Positions 25,409-33,959 of a stretch of DNA of 64,000 nt are shown piece after piece. The notes under the pieces are model-generated. The model ran no database searches and was not told the DNA's origin. It saw only the letters and a list, made by a program, of their open reading frames with translations. The stretch is from Phreatobacter aquaticus (GTDB taxonomy: Bacteria; Pseudomonadota; Alphaproteobacteria; Rhizobiales; Phreatobacteraceae). Made by a program: the position numbers and the translations under genes. The stretch is from positions 4,364,828-4,428,827 of the forward strand of contig NZ_CP039865.1 in the NCBI RefSeq assembly GCF_005160265.1. Reading direction: 5' to 3'. The stretch's first letter is position 1. Every line of letters starts with the position of its first letter.

Positions 25409-25556
25409 GAACAGACATTTCCAAGATAGGCGGCCGATCCGCCCCTGACGGCTGAACGCTTATCCCAGCGTTACCTGATACGGAAGGCTGGGGAGCATTG
25501 CGCTGTTGTGTGACCGCCGTCGCACTGCTCGCGCCGAGAGGCCACCGGTCAACGCA

Positions 25557-26486
25557 TCAGCCGACCAGGCCAAACACCGCATCGGCCGTGCTCTTCAGCT
25601 TCTGACGCAGCCAGCGATGGCCGATATCGCGCTCATTGCGCTCGTGCCAGATCATGTAGAGCGACTGGCTGGTGATCGGCATCGGCGTCTCGTACAGAGC
25701 GAGATTGAAGCCGTCGGCCAGTTCCTGCGCGAAAGTGCGCGGCAGGATACCGATGAGGTCGGTGCGGCCCGCCATGGCGGCGATCGACCAGAGCGAGTTG
25801 GTCATGTAGGGCACCCGCCGGCGCACGCCGCCCTCGACGATGTCGCGCTCGATATTGGTCGCCGATTTCAGCTCGTTGATGAAGGTGACATGGCCGAGGC
25901 GCGCGAAGGTCTCCGCGTCGAGGGTGCCGGCAATGCCGGGGTGCTCGCGCCGCGCCACGGCCACCACGTCGATCGGGCAGAGCAGTTCGATGACCAGGCC
26001 CGGCGCGCTGGCGAAATAGGTGAAGCAGGCGAGATCCAGCGTGCCGGCATTCAGCTCGGTGACGATCTGGGTCTGCGAGGGCGGCCGGCTCTCCACCACG
26101 ATGCCCGGCGCATGGGCGTCGATCTCGCGCACCAGTGGCGGCATGATCGAGGGCTCCAGCGGATCGGCGATCACGACCCGGAACAGCCGCTTGTAGATGG
26201 CAAGATCGATCTCGGCCCCATCCTCCAGCTGTTCGCCGATCAGCCGCAGCGCGTCGCGGACCGGCCCGATCATCTGCTGCGAGCGGATCGTCGGCTTCAC
26301 GCCCCTCACATCGCGAACGAACAGCGGGTCGCCGAAATGGTCCCGCAGCCTGGCGATCGAGTTGGAGACGGCCGGTTGGGTCAGGGCCAGCTGGCGCGCG
26401 GCATGGCTGATATTGCCAGCCGAATAGACCGCCTCGAAGACGACCAGCAGGTTGAGGTCGAGGTTGCGGATTGGCTTCTGCATCAT
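25557..26486 (-). CDS. LysR-family transcriptional regulator
   Basis: 309 residues. The N-terminal winged HTH is LDLNLLVVFEAVYSAGNISH then AARQLALTQPAVSNSIARLR, followed by FGDPLFVRDVRGVKPT, the canonical LysR linker. The C-terminal co-inducer domain follows (VIADPLEPSIMPPLVREIDA; LDLACFTYFASAPG). The NodD/SyrM-like spacing LDLNLLVVFEAV is typical of that branch. It is divergent from the autotransporter 337 bases away and may control it; the effector is unknown. Confidence 0.9.
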   Translation of the reverse strand: MMQKPIRNLDLNLLVVFEAVYSAGNISHAARQLALTQPAVSNSIARLRDHFGDPLFVRDVRGVKPTIRSQQMIGPVRDALRLIGEQLEDGAEIDLAIYKRLFRVVIADPLEPSIMPPLVREIDAHAPGIVVESRPPSQTQIVTELNAGTLDLACFTYFASAPGLVIELLCPIDVVAVARREHPGIAGTLDAETFARLGHVTFINELKSATNIERDIVEGGVRRRVPYMTNSLWSIAAMAGRTDLIGILPRTFAQELADGFNLALYETPMPITSQSLYMIWHERNERDIGHRWLRQKLKSTADAVFGLVG

Positions 26487-26823
26487 GGGCCGGGAGGTTG
26501 GCTGCGGCCTCTCCGGCCGCCATCACCATTCAGAATGATGGAGATCAGTCCAGCCATCCAGAGAAAAGATCAGCCGGCGGACATGCGGCTCAATGGAGGA
26601 TCTGATTCTCTTTCGCGCTTTTGTTCTCGCCTGAGATACGAAACGAGTGGAACTCTCTCGGATTTCGAGGATGAAGAGGCCGATATTGCGCTTCTTCAGC
26701 ATCATTCCATCTGGTGATATCCGATCATATGAAATCAGAATTTCGCGGCAGGGAAGGCGCGGCCTAGGGTCCCGCCCGGCCGGGCCTGCGCAGTGCAGCG
26801 CCCGGCGCCATGCCGAGGCCACC
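26487..26823. other. Intergenic region between lysR and the autotransporter
   Basis: 337 bases, more AT-rich than the neighbours around 26560-26760, and therefore the likely promoter region for both divergent genes. An in-frame GTG at 26647 could extend the autotransporter by 59 codons, but that extension does not look like a signal peptide. No clear LysR T-N11-A box could be assigned. Confidence 0.4.
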
Positions 26824-29535
26824 GTGATCCAGTCCGCCCTGTCCCGCCCGTCCCATGCCCTGACCACCCATCGGCGGCTGATTCCCCATCTGATGGCGGG
26901 CCTGTCGGCCGTGTCGCTCACGCTTGCCGCGCCGGAGGCCAGGGCCACCGACATCCTCTGGACCGGCGGCAATGGCGAATTCTTAACCGGCAGCAATTGG
27001 GCGGGCGGCGTTGTTCCACTTGGCACTGATGCTGGGGTGTTTGGCGATGTATTGGCCAGAACCGTGACGGTGACTGTCGCGCCGGCAACATCGGCAGGCA
27101 CCGGAGACCTCAAGTTCAATGCGGACGCCGGGCAGGTGACCTTCAATCTGGGCTTAGGCGCCGGATCCAGATTTGCGATCGTTGGCCGCGTCATCACCGA
27201 CGCTGCGGGCCAGGCCCCCATCTTCAATGTGCAGGCGGGCGGCACCCAGTTGGTCTTCCAAGCCGGCACCGCATCGGCTGGCAATGCCACCATCAACAAC
27301 CAGGGGACAGTGACTTTCGAAGGCACTTCCTCTGCCGGCACGGCCATCATCAACACCACCAATGGCGGCCTGCTCTATATCGGAGGGAACTCGCAAGGCG
27401 GTTCAGCGGTGCTGAACGCCACCGACAGCACTATCCGCGTTGAGACAGGGGCACATACTCAGAACGCAACGATCACGCTGAACGGAACAAGCGCGCTGCG
27501 GTTTCAGGGCGGGGGCGCAAGTGCCAGTGCGGCTTCGATCACCGCCAATAGCGGCTCGCTGGTCGAGTTCACTGGCTACACCTTCGGCGGCACGGCCAGC
27601 CTCGACATCAAGAGCGGCGCGACGCTCGAGATGCAGAACAGTAGCAACCCCACCCTGGCCTTCAGCTCGCTGATTGCCAACGGCACGGTCAATATGGGCT
27701 CCACGAACCTCACCGTCGGCTCGCTCTCGGGCGCCGGCACGATCGACACGGCCAGCGCCGGCGGGCCGACGATCACGGTTGGCGGCGGCAATGTGTCCTC
27801 GTCATTCTCGGGCACGATCACCGGCACGACCCTCGGTCTGGTGAAGAACGGCACGGGCACCTTCACCTTCGGCGGCACGATGGCGACCTCCGGACTGACC
27901 CAGGTGAATGTCGGCACCCTGCAGGTCGACGGATCGATCGGCGGCACGGGCGGTGTGTCGGTCGCCTCTGGCGGTACGCTGGCGGGCGCTGGAACCGTCT
28001 CCGGCTTCACGGTTGCGTCCGGCGGCTTCGTCGCGCCGGGCAGCGGCGGCATCGGCACGCTGAACGTCACCGGCAATGCCACGCTGAATGCCGGCAGCAC
28101 GACCGTCATCGAGGTCTCGGCGGCCAGCGCCGACAGGCTCGCTATCTCCGGCACGGCGAGCCTCGCCGGCGGCCTTCGGCTGGTCACGGTCGGCACCGGC
28201 TTCTCGTTCGGCACCAATTACACGATCCTGTCCGCGGCGGGCGGCCTCACCGGCACGTTCAACCCGGTGAACATCGTCGGTTCCTTCGGCCCCGGCATCG
28301 GCACCAATCTCAGCTATACCGGCACCGACGCCATCCTCTCGCTGTCGGCCAATGCGCTGCTCCCGCTGCTGCCGACCGGCATCGCCACCAACCCTCGCAA
28401 TGTCGCAACCGCCATCGACCGCGCGGTCGGCGGCGGGGCCGACGGCTCCGCCTTCTTCGGCCTCTATGCGCTGAACCCCTCGGCCATGCCGGGTGCGCTC
28501 TCGGCCCTGTCGGGCGAGGCCGCGACTGGGACCCAGCAGACCGCCTTCAATGCCGCAGGCCTGTTCCTCTCCATGATGCTCGACCCGATGACCGGCGCGC
28601 GCGGCGCGACCGCGGCCTCGGCCAGCCCCTCGCTGGTCCAGATGGCCGATCCGCCGGTCGGTGGCCGGGCGGTTGCGGTCGATGCCGGCTGGAACGTCTG
28701 GACCAAGGCCTATGCCCAGTCGGGCGCGACCAATGGCGATGCCGGCACAGGTGCTGCCTCATCCACCGGTAGCCTCTATGGCGTGGCGGCCGGCGCCGAC
28801 AAGCGCCTCACGCCGGATACGCTGGTCGGCTTCGCCCTGTCGGGCGGCGGCACGTCCTTCGGCCTCGGCCAGGCCCGTGGCTCGGGCACCGGCGACACGT
28901 TCCAGGCCGGTCTCTATGGCTCGACGCGGCTGGGCGACGGCTATGTCTCGGCGGCGCTTGCCTATGGCTGGAACAGCTTCTCCATCTCGCGCACTGTCGC
29001 CGCCGCTGGCCTCAACGAGACCTATGCATCACGCGTCACTGCCCAGACCTATGGCGGCCGCCTCGAGGCCGGCTGGCGCATGGGTGTCCGGGCCTATGGC
29101 CTGACCCCCTATGCCGCGCTGGAAGCCATCGGCTATCAGGCGCCCGGCTATGCCGAGACCTTCACGGCCCCCACCACCGGCGCTGCCGCGCTCGCCTATG
29201 CCGGCAAGTCCTCGGCCTCGATCCGCAGCGAGCTCGGCCTGCGCGCCGATGCCCGTACCGAACTCGCCCCCGGCCAGACCCTGATCACCTATGGCCGCCT
29301 CGCCTGGGCCTATCAGGCGCGTCCCGACCGCTCGGTCGATGCGAGCTTCCAGGGCCTGGCCAATTCCGGCTTCACAGTGTTCGGTGCCCGCGCCTCGACC
29401 CACACGGCGCTGGCGTCGCTTGGGGCGGAACTGCAGATCGCCGCCGGCACGCGGCTGTCGTCGTCGCTCGATGCCGAGCTTGGCGACCGCCATCGCTCCA
29501 TCCGCGCCAATCTCGGCCTGCGCCACAGCTGGTAA
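26824..29535 (+). CDS. Autotransporter (type Va secretion) outer-membrane protein
   Basis: 903 residues from a GTG at 26824. The signal peptide is IPHLMAGLSAVSLTLAAPEA with cleavage after RA. The passenger is a repetitive beta-helix rich in Gly, Thr, Ser and Asn with typical autotransporter-strand repeats (LVKNGTGTFTFGGTM; TLQVDGSIGGTGG; TLAGAGTVSG). The C-terminal 280 residues form the translocator barrel (AWNVWTKAYAQSG is the start region) and end in the aromatic residue Trp (LGLRHSW). The passenger has no recognisable enzymatic domain, so adhesion is the likeliest role. Confidence 0.88.
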   Translation: MIQSALSRPSHALTTHRRLIPHLMAGLSAVSLTLAAPEARATDILWTGGNGEFLTGSNWAGGVVPLGTDAGVFGDVLARTVTVTVAPATSAGTGDLKFNADAGQVTFNLGLGAGSRFAIVGRVITDAAGQAPIFNVQAGGTQLVFQAGTASAGNATINNQGTVTFEGTSSAGTAIINTTNGGLLYIGGNSQGGSAVLNATDSTIRVETGAHTQNATITLNGTSALRFQGGGASASAASITANSGSLVEFTGYTFGGTASLDIKSGATLEMQNSSNPTLAFSSLIANGTVNMGSTNLTVGSLSGAGTIDTASAGGPTITVGGGNVSSSFSGTITGTTLGLVKNGTGTFTFGGTMATSGLTQVNVGTLQVDGSIGGTGGVSVASGGTLAGAGTVSGFTVASGGFVAPGSGGIGTLNVTGNATLNAGSTTVIEVSAASADRLAISGTASLAGGLRLVTVGTGFSFGTNYTILSAAGGLTGTFNPVNIVGSFGPGIGTNLSYTGTDAILSLSANALLPLLPTGIATNPRNVATAIDRAVGGGADGSAFFGLYALNPSAMPGALSALSGEAATGTQQTAFNAAGLFLSMMLDPMTGARGATAASASPSLVQMADPPVGGRAVAVDAGWNVWTKAYAQSGATNGDAGTGAASSTGSLYGVAAGADKRLTPDTLVGFALSGGGTSFGLGQARGSGTGDTFQAGLYGSTRLGDGYVSAALAYGWNSFSISRTVAAAGLNETYASRVTAQTYGGRLEAGWRMGVRAYGLTPYAALEAIGYQAPGYAETFTAPTTGAAALAYAGKSSASIRSELGLRADARTELAPGQTLITYGRLAWAYQARPDRSVDASFQGLANSGFTVFGARASTHTALASLGAELQIAAGTRLSSSLDAELGDRHRSIRANLGLRHSW

Positions 29536-29632
29536 GCCAGCGCAGGCGGCGCGTTGATGGAACGGGATACCGCCGGATGAGTTCAACGAGCTGGTTGACT
29601 TCACACCGCGATTCCCATTCCGATAGCGGATC

Positions 29633-30115
29633 ATGTCGATTGCTCTCGTCACAGCCGACCTGCCGGTTCACCAGCTGTTGAAGGTTGGCTACGCGGCCTG
29701 GGCCCGTGGCGACATGCGCCCCCTGCTCGCCATGGCGGCGCCGGCCTGCGAACTCACGATCGCCGGCAATCCCGCGCTCAATGCCGGTACCGGCACCTGG
29801 ATCGGTCCGGCCGCGATCGTCCAGGCCTTTGCCCAGATCCGGTCGGCGCTCATCCTGCGCGACATGACCATCGAGAGCATGCTGGTCGATGAGACACGGG
29901 CCTTCGTCCATCGCCATGCGGTGCACGAGGTCATCAGCACCGGCCGCACTCACGAGACCCAGTTCGTCGATGTGCTCGACCTCAGGCGCGAGCAGATCAC
30001 ACGCGTCCAGATCTTCTACGACACGGCAACCATGGCACTGATGATGGGCCAGGTGCGGGTTGCGACCGTCACCACCACCGGGGCGAGCGATCCCAAGAGC
30101 AGCCTCGGCGGATAA
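29633..30115 (+). CDS. SnoaL/NTF2-like protein
   Basis: 160 residues. VHQLLKVGYAAWARGDMRPL LAMAAPACELTIAG is the helix-strand opening of NTF2-like folds, and TGTWIGPAAIVQAFAQIRSA and RAFVHRHAVHEVISTGRTHE continue it. Ketosteroid-isomerase-like proteins of this type have diverse or unknown functions. There is no signal peptide. It is convergent with the radical-SAM gene. Confidence 0.75.
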   Translation: MSIALVTADLPVHQLLKVGYAAWARGDMRPLLAMAAPACELTIAGNPALNAGTGTWIGPAAIVQAFAQIRSALILRDMTIESMLVDETRAFVHRHAVHEVISTGRTHETQFVDVLDLRREQITRVQIFYDTATMALMMGQVRVATVTTTGASDPKSSLGG

Positions 30116-30145
30116 TATGAGCCGGCTGATAACTGGCTTGCCGGA

Positions 30146-31369
30146 TCAGGCGGCAGCGCCGGCCTTGGCCTTCTCGGCCTCCTGCAGCGACATCACCAGC
30201 GTCGGGGCGATCCGGTCCCAGATATGGGTGAAAATGTGCTTCCAGCTGCCGCAATAGACGCTGGGGTTGTCGAAGCCGCGCTCGGTCGACCAGCGCTGCG
30301 CGAGGTGGCCGCCGCCGCAGGCATCCATGAACTCGCACGCCTTGCAGACATCGGCCAGCTGCGTGCTGGAATCATAGGCTGCGCGCCAGCGCGGGTCCTG
30401 CTGCACGGCCTGCAGCGCGTTGGTCAGCACGCTGGAATCGGTGCGCGTGGACCCGTCACCGACGATCCGCAGCACGTCCAGCGGCTCCAGTGAGCCATCG
30501 GTCATCAGGGTCACGACTTCCGTCGGCCCGAGCCCGATCGTCTCGGAGACCGCGGCCTGCCCCACCAGCCCCTGGATCATCGCATCCAGCGTGCCGATCC
30601 GGACGCCGCGCTCGGCGTAGCGGTCGAACCAGACGTCGAAAAGCTTGGTGAAATAGGTGCCAATCTCGGGGGGATTGTCGAGATGGGTGGCATCCGGCGG
30701 CAGGATGTCGAACTGGGTGATGCCCAGTTCATCGACCACATAGGAGATGATCCGCTCCGGATCGGTCGCCGGATTGCACACCGAGATCAGCCCGGGCTCG
30801 ATGCCGGCTTCGCGCAGGAACTCGATGCCGCGAATGGTCTCCGCGTGGGTCCCCTTGCCCTTGAAATCGATGCGGTTGGCATCGTGGATATCGGGCGGAC
30901 CATCGACGCTGACGCTGATGCCGATCTCGTATTCGACGAAGATCTCGGCCCATTCCTTGTCGATCAGGATGGCATTGGTGCACACGCCGCGCTCGATCAG
31001 GCAGCCGGTGCGCTCCTCGATCTTGTTCAGCTTCTCCTGCAGCGCCACGAAGCGCCGCTTGGGGAACAGAAGCGGCTCGCCGCCGTGGAACACCAGCATG
31101 AAGGAGGTGAGCCCGTGCTGCGTGATGTGTTCTTCCAGGCGCTGGCAGAAGGCGTCCTCCACCTCGTCGGTGAGTACGGCGGGCTTCTTGTAGACGTCGG
31201 CGTCGCGGAACCAATAGCAGTAGGTGCAGGCGATGTTGCAGCGAGACGCGAGCTTCACCAGCACGAAGGAGAAGACATGGCCATCCTGCGCGGGCGTCCG
31301 CATGGCGGCGGCCGCCGCCGAGGTCAAGCCTGTCGAAGGGGCTGCAGACGAACCTTGGGCAACCTGCAT
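30146..31369 (-). CDS. Radical SAM/SPASM peptide maturase (GrrM/OscB-like)
   Basis: 407 residues. The radical-SAM motif CNIACTYC (Cys 44, 48, 51) is followed by YWFRDADVYKKPAVLTDEVE and FHGGEPLLFP. The C-terminal SPASM region carries CKACEFMDACGGGHLAQRWS and VYCGSW, ligating auxiliary clusters. The family matures ribosomal peptides, often by joining aromatic side chains to nearby residues (three-residue cyclophanes). The precursor gene lies 155 bases upstream on the same strand. The assignment to the GrrM-like branch is by sequence appearance. Confidence 0.85.
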   Translation of the reverse strand: MQVAQGSSAAPSTGLTSAAAAAMRTPAQDGHVFSFVLVKLASRCNIACTYCYWFRDADVYKKPAVLTDEVEDAFCQRLEEHITQHGLTSFMLVFHGGEPLLFPKRRFVALQEKLNKIEERTGCLIERGVCTNAILIDKEWAEIFVEYEIGISVSVDGPPDIHDANRIDFKGKGTHAETIRGIEFLREAGIEPGLISVCNPATDPERIISYVVDELGITQFDILPPDATHLDNPPEIGTYFTKLFDVWFDRYAERGVRIGTLDAMIQGLVGQAAVSETIGLGPTEVVTLMTDGSLEPLDVLRIVGDGSTRTDSSVLTNALQAVQQDPRWRAAYDSSTQLADVCKACEFMDACGGGHLAQRWSTERGFDNPSVYCGSWKHIFTHIWDRIAPTLVMSLQEAEKAKAGAAA

Positions 31370-31524
31370 CGGGGGCCTTTCCAGGTCGAATTAAGATAAG
31401 CCGGCAAAGTCACTGCGGCGCCAAATCTTGGCTGAAAACGCGATAGTCCACCATAAAAAAGCTGTGGCAGATGAGCTTGCGCCCACCTGCCACCGGCCTT
31501 GACGACAATCCGTCGCGCCCGCAA

Positions 31525-31911
31525 TCACCAGCGGCGATAATAGCGGAAGCGGCGGTAGAAGAAACGGGAATAGCGGCGGTAGAAGAACCGGCGATAGACG
31601 AAACGGCGATAGTAAAACTGCGCGTTCTCGATCTGCGGTTCGCCGGTCTCGGCGCCCTCGCCGGCCTGCATTTCGGCGCCAGGGCTGTCCTGGATGATGC
31701 CGTTGAGGGCGGCATTGGTCGACGAGATGCTCATCGACGGCGCCGCTTCGGCACCCTTTGTCCCGATCACGCCGACGGCGCTGGCGGCACCGAAGCCGAT
31801 ACCCAGAGCCTTCAGACGGTCCAGAAGTCCGCGGCGGGACATGCCCGTCGTGTTCAGCTCGCTCTGCAGGTCCTTGGCGGCCTGTTCGCGCTTGTCCAGT
31901 TCATCGCTCAT
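31525..31911 (-). CDS. Putative RiPP precursor with YRR repeats
   Basis: 128 residues. Residues 24-57 resemble a leader with basic and hydrophobic parts (GMSRRGLLDRLKALGIGFGA then ASAVGVIGTKGAEAA), like GrrA/OscA precursors. The last 30 residues hold five YRR units at 101, 106, 111, 119 and 125, each followed by an aromatic residue (F, F, Y, F, W), as in FVYRRFFYRRY. The usual Gly-rich core of GrrA is absent. It sits directly upstream of the radical-SAM/SPASM gene, which would be its modifying enzyme. GGAG precedes the ATG by 6 bases. Confidence 0.8.
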   Translation of the reverse strand: MSDELDKREQAAKDLQSELNTTGMSRRGLLDRLKALGIGFGAASAVGVIGTKGAEAAPSMSISSTNAALNGIIQDSPGAEMQAGEGAETGEPQIENAQFYYRRFVYRRFFYRRYSRFFYRRFRYYRRW

Positions 31912-32240
31912 CTTCGACTCCGCTACCGGTTGCCGCCGTTACGGCAGGACCGTCAAGGGCCCCATGGCCTCTCATGGGATACGGACAGAAACAGTTCCGT
32001 TGGGACAGGCTAGCAAAGCCACCCCCCTGCGACAAGATGCCCCGAAGGGCCGAAAATGCGAAAAATCCCACATTCCCCAATACGGTAACCCAATGCCTGA
32101 CCGCTTCGCTTCAGGTGGAGGAATGTTGCGGGTCCAGAAACGATTCCCCGATGGCAACCTCGGCACGGACGCGCGAACGCCCGGCGCGAAGGCCGGGCGT
32201 TGCGGTCAGCTCGGGGGCGACTGGACGCCCGACCGAGAGC
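31912..32240. other. Intergenic region upstream of the RiPP precursor, with a hairpin
   Basis: 329 bases without a gene. AACGCCCGGC (32176-32185) / GCCGGGCGTT (32192-32201), a 10-bp stem with a 6-base loop, lies 39 bases past the DUF1236 stop and is its probable terminator. The AT-richer stretch near 32050-32100 is the likely precursor promoter. Confidence 0.6.
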
Positions 32241-32588
32241 TTACTGGATGACGTGGACGACGCGACGATTGGCCGGGTTCACCAGATAGAGGTTCTGGCC
32301 GACCACGATGTAGCGATACTCGGTCATGCCCATGTCGTTCGGCAGCGGGCGCAGCTCGACGCTGTCAGGCAGTGTGTCACCGGTGGAGACATTGACGCCG
32401 TTCGGCATCTGCACGGCCGCATGCGGCGTCCGGCGCCAGTAATCGCGGATCATCGTCTGCTGCTGGGCCGTCGGCGGAGCAACAACGGCGGAGTTGGCGC
32501 CGGGCGCCGTCGGCAAGGTACCGGCCTGCGCGAAAGCAGACGTGGCGGAAGCCAGAGCAATGGCGGAAGCCAGAAGGAGCTTTTTCAT
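32241..32588 (-). CDS. DUF1236 family secreted protein
   Basis: 115 residues from MKKLLLASAIALASATSAFA, a clear Sec signal peptide cut after AFA. The mature part has the DUF1236 pattern LPDSVELRPLPNDMGMTEYR YIVVGQNLYLVNPANRRVVHVIQ, common in Rhizobiales periplasmic proteins of unknown function. An upstream in-frame ATG exists, but the signal peptide decides this start. Confidence 0.82.
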   Translation of the reverse strand: MKKLLLASAIALASATSAFAQAGTLPTAPGANSAVVAPPTAQQQTMIRDYWRRTPHAAVQMPNGVNVSTGDTLPDSVELRPLPNDMGMTEYRYIVVGQNLYLVNPANRRVVHVIQ

Positions 32589-32861
32589 GAATTGATCCTC
32601 GTTCATCAACAAATCCGAGCGGATAACCGGCGGAAGAGACAAGCCATAAGCTTGACGGCCAGCAGGCTATTGCTGGAGATGAAACGGGGGCGGACGGCAA
32701 TCGTTCCGGGCCAACGTTCAAAAAGGGCCCGTCAGCTCTGATGAACGGAAACCCGGCCGTGACGGCGCCCCTATGGGAGCGCCGCCCGGAGATTTTGTGG
32801 AACAGGACGGAGTTCTCGTTCCGGCCAGCAGGGCGTGCCGGAAAGAACAGGCCGTATCAAT

Positions 32862-33959
32862 TTACCACCTGGGATCGGGCCGTTCTATGGCGAGGTCCAG
32901 CGAGAGGTCGTCATGGTCGAGAGCCGCCTCCAGCGCATCGAGCCTGGAGGTGAACGAGGCGGTCATCGCCGCCTTCTCGTCGTCGCTGAGCCAGCTTGCC
33001 GCCACGCCCGCGAGACTGAGTTTGCGCGCCTCGGCCACGTGCCAGCCATTGGCGGCAAACAGCGTGCGCCAGCAATGGCCCATGGTCGTCTTGAACATGG
33101 TGGGATCGTCGGTGCCCAGCACGATGTTGAAGCCGGCCTCGTACATGCGCTTGATGCGCTGCTGGCGCGGAATGCGGTTCGGCACGATCGACGACCAGCA
33201 GGCCATGGTGAAGGGGATCTGCTCGCGGGCCGCGCGGGCCGTGATCTCGGCATCGGCCAGGATGTTGTAGCCATGGTCCAACCGGTCGCATCCCAGCGCA
33301 TCGCGGCAATGGGTGTAGTGAACCGGCGGTCCCTCGAAGAGCGTCTGGTTGTCCTCGCAGATATGGGCCGTGCGCTTGTAGCCGGCGCGCCCTGCCCGCC
33401 TCCAGGCCTCCACCCAGACGAGCGGCGGACCGGCGCGCTCGGCGCCATCCAGCCCGACGCCCACCACCCGCTCGCGCGGATGCTCGGCCATCCAGTCCAG
33501 CATCTGCAAGGCTTCCGACGGCAGGCAGACCGAGCGGTCGATGCAGGCGATCATCCGCGACGTCACGCCAAAAGCGCGCTCGGCCTTCTCAAGCCCTTCG
33601 ATCAACCCATCGACGATCTCCGGATAGGTGGCGCCGTTCGGGGTGTAATAGTGCGGGTTGAAGAAGATCTCGATGTGCCGGACATGACCGTGGCGGTGCA
33701 TGTCCTCGACGCATTCGAAGGCGACACGAGCGAAATTCGCCTTGGACCGGACCGCCAGCGCGCCGAGCCGCAGCACTTCCAGGAAGCCGTAGAAATCCTG
33801 CCACTGGTAGAGCGTCTCGGCCGGACGCGGCAGCGCCACGCCATTGGCCACGGCCAGTTCCACAAGTGTGGTGGCCCTGACGGCACCCGCGATATGGCAA
33901 TGCAGCTCGACCTTGGGGACAAGGTCGAGATAGTCGGAAAAGCTGATCCTGCCGGTCAC
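32862..33959 (-). CDS. Adenosine-deaminase-family hydrolase
   Basis: 365 residues from a GTG start. Metal-binding and catalytic motifs of the adenosine/adenine deaminase superfamily are visible: KVELHCHIAGAV (HxH), CDRLDHGYNIL (HG motif) and IVLGTDDPTMF (catalytic Asp pair). The conserved HxHLDG appears as HCHIAGA, so the substrate may not be adenosine. It overlaps the upstream substrate-binding-protein gene by 4 bases (GTGA), so uptake and deamination of the same compound is a reasonable inference. Confidence 0.82.
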   Translation of the reverse strand: MTGRISFSDYLDLVPKVELHCHIAGAVRATTLVELAVANGVALPRPAETLYQWQDFYGFLEVLRLGALAVRSKANFARVAFECVEDMHRHGHVRHIEIFFNPHYYTPNGATYPEIVDGLIEGLEKAERAFGVTSRMIACIDRSVCLPSEALQMLDWMAEHPRERVVGVGLDGAERAGPPLVWVEAWRRAGRAGYKRTAHICEDNQTLFEGPPVHYTHCRDALGCDRLDHGYNILADAEITARAAREQIPFTMACWSSIVPNRIPRQQRIKRMYEAGFNIVLGTDDPTMFKTTMGHCWRTLFAANGWHVAEARKLSLAGVAASWLSDDEKAAMTASFTSRLDALEAALDHDDLSLDLAIERPDPRW

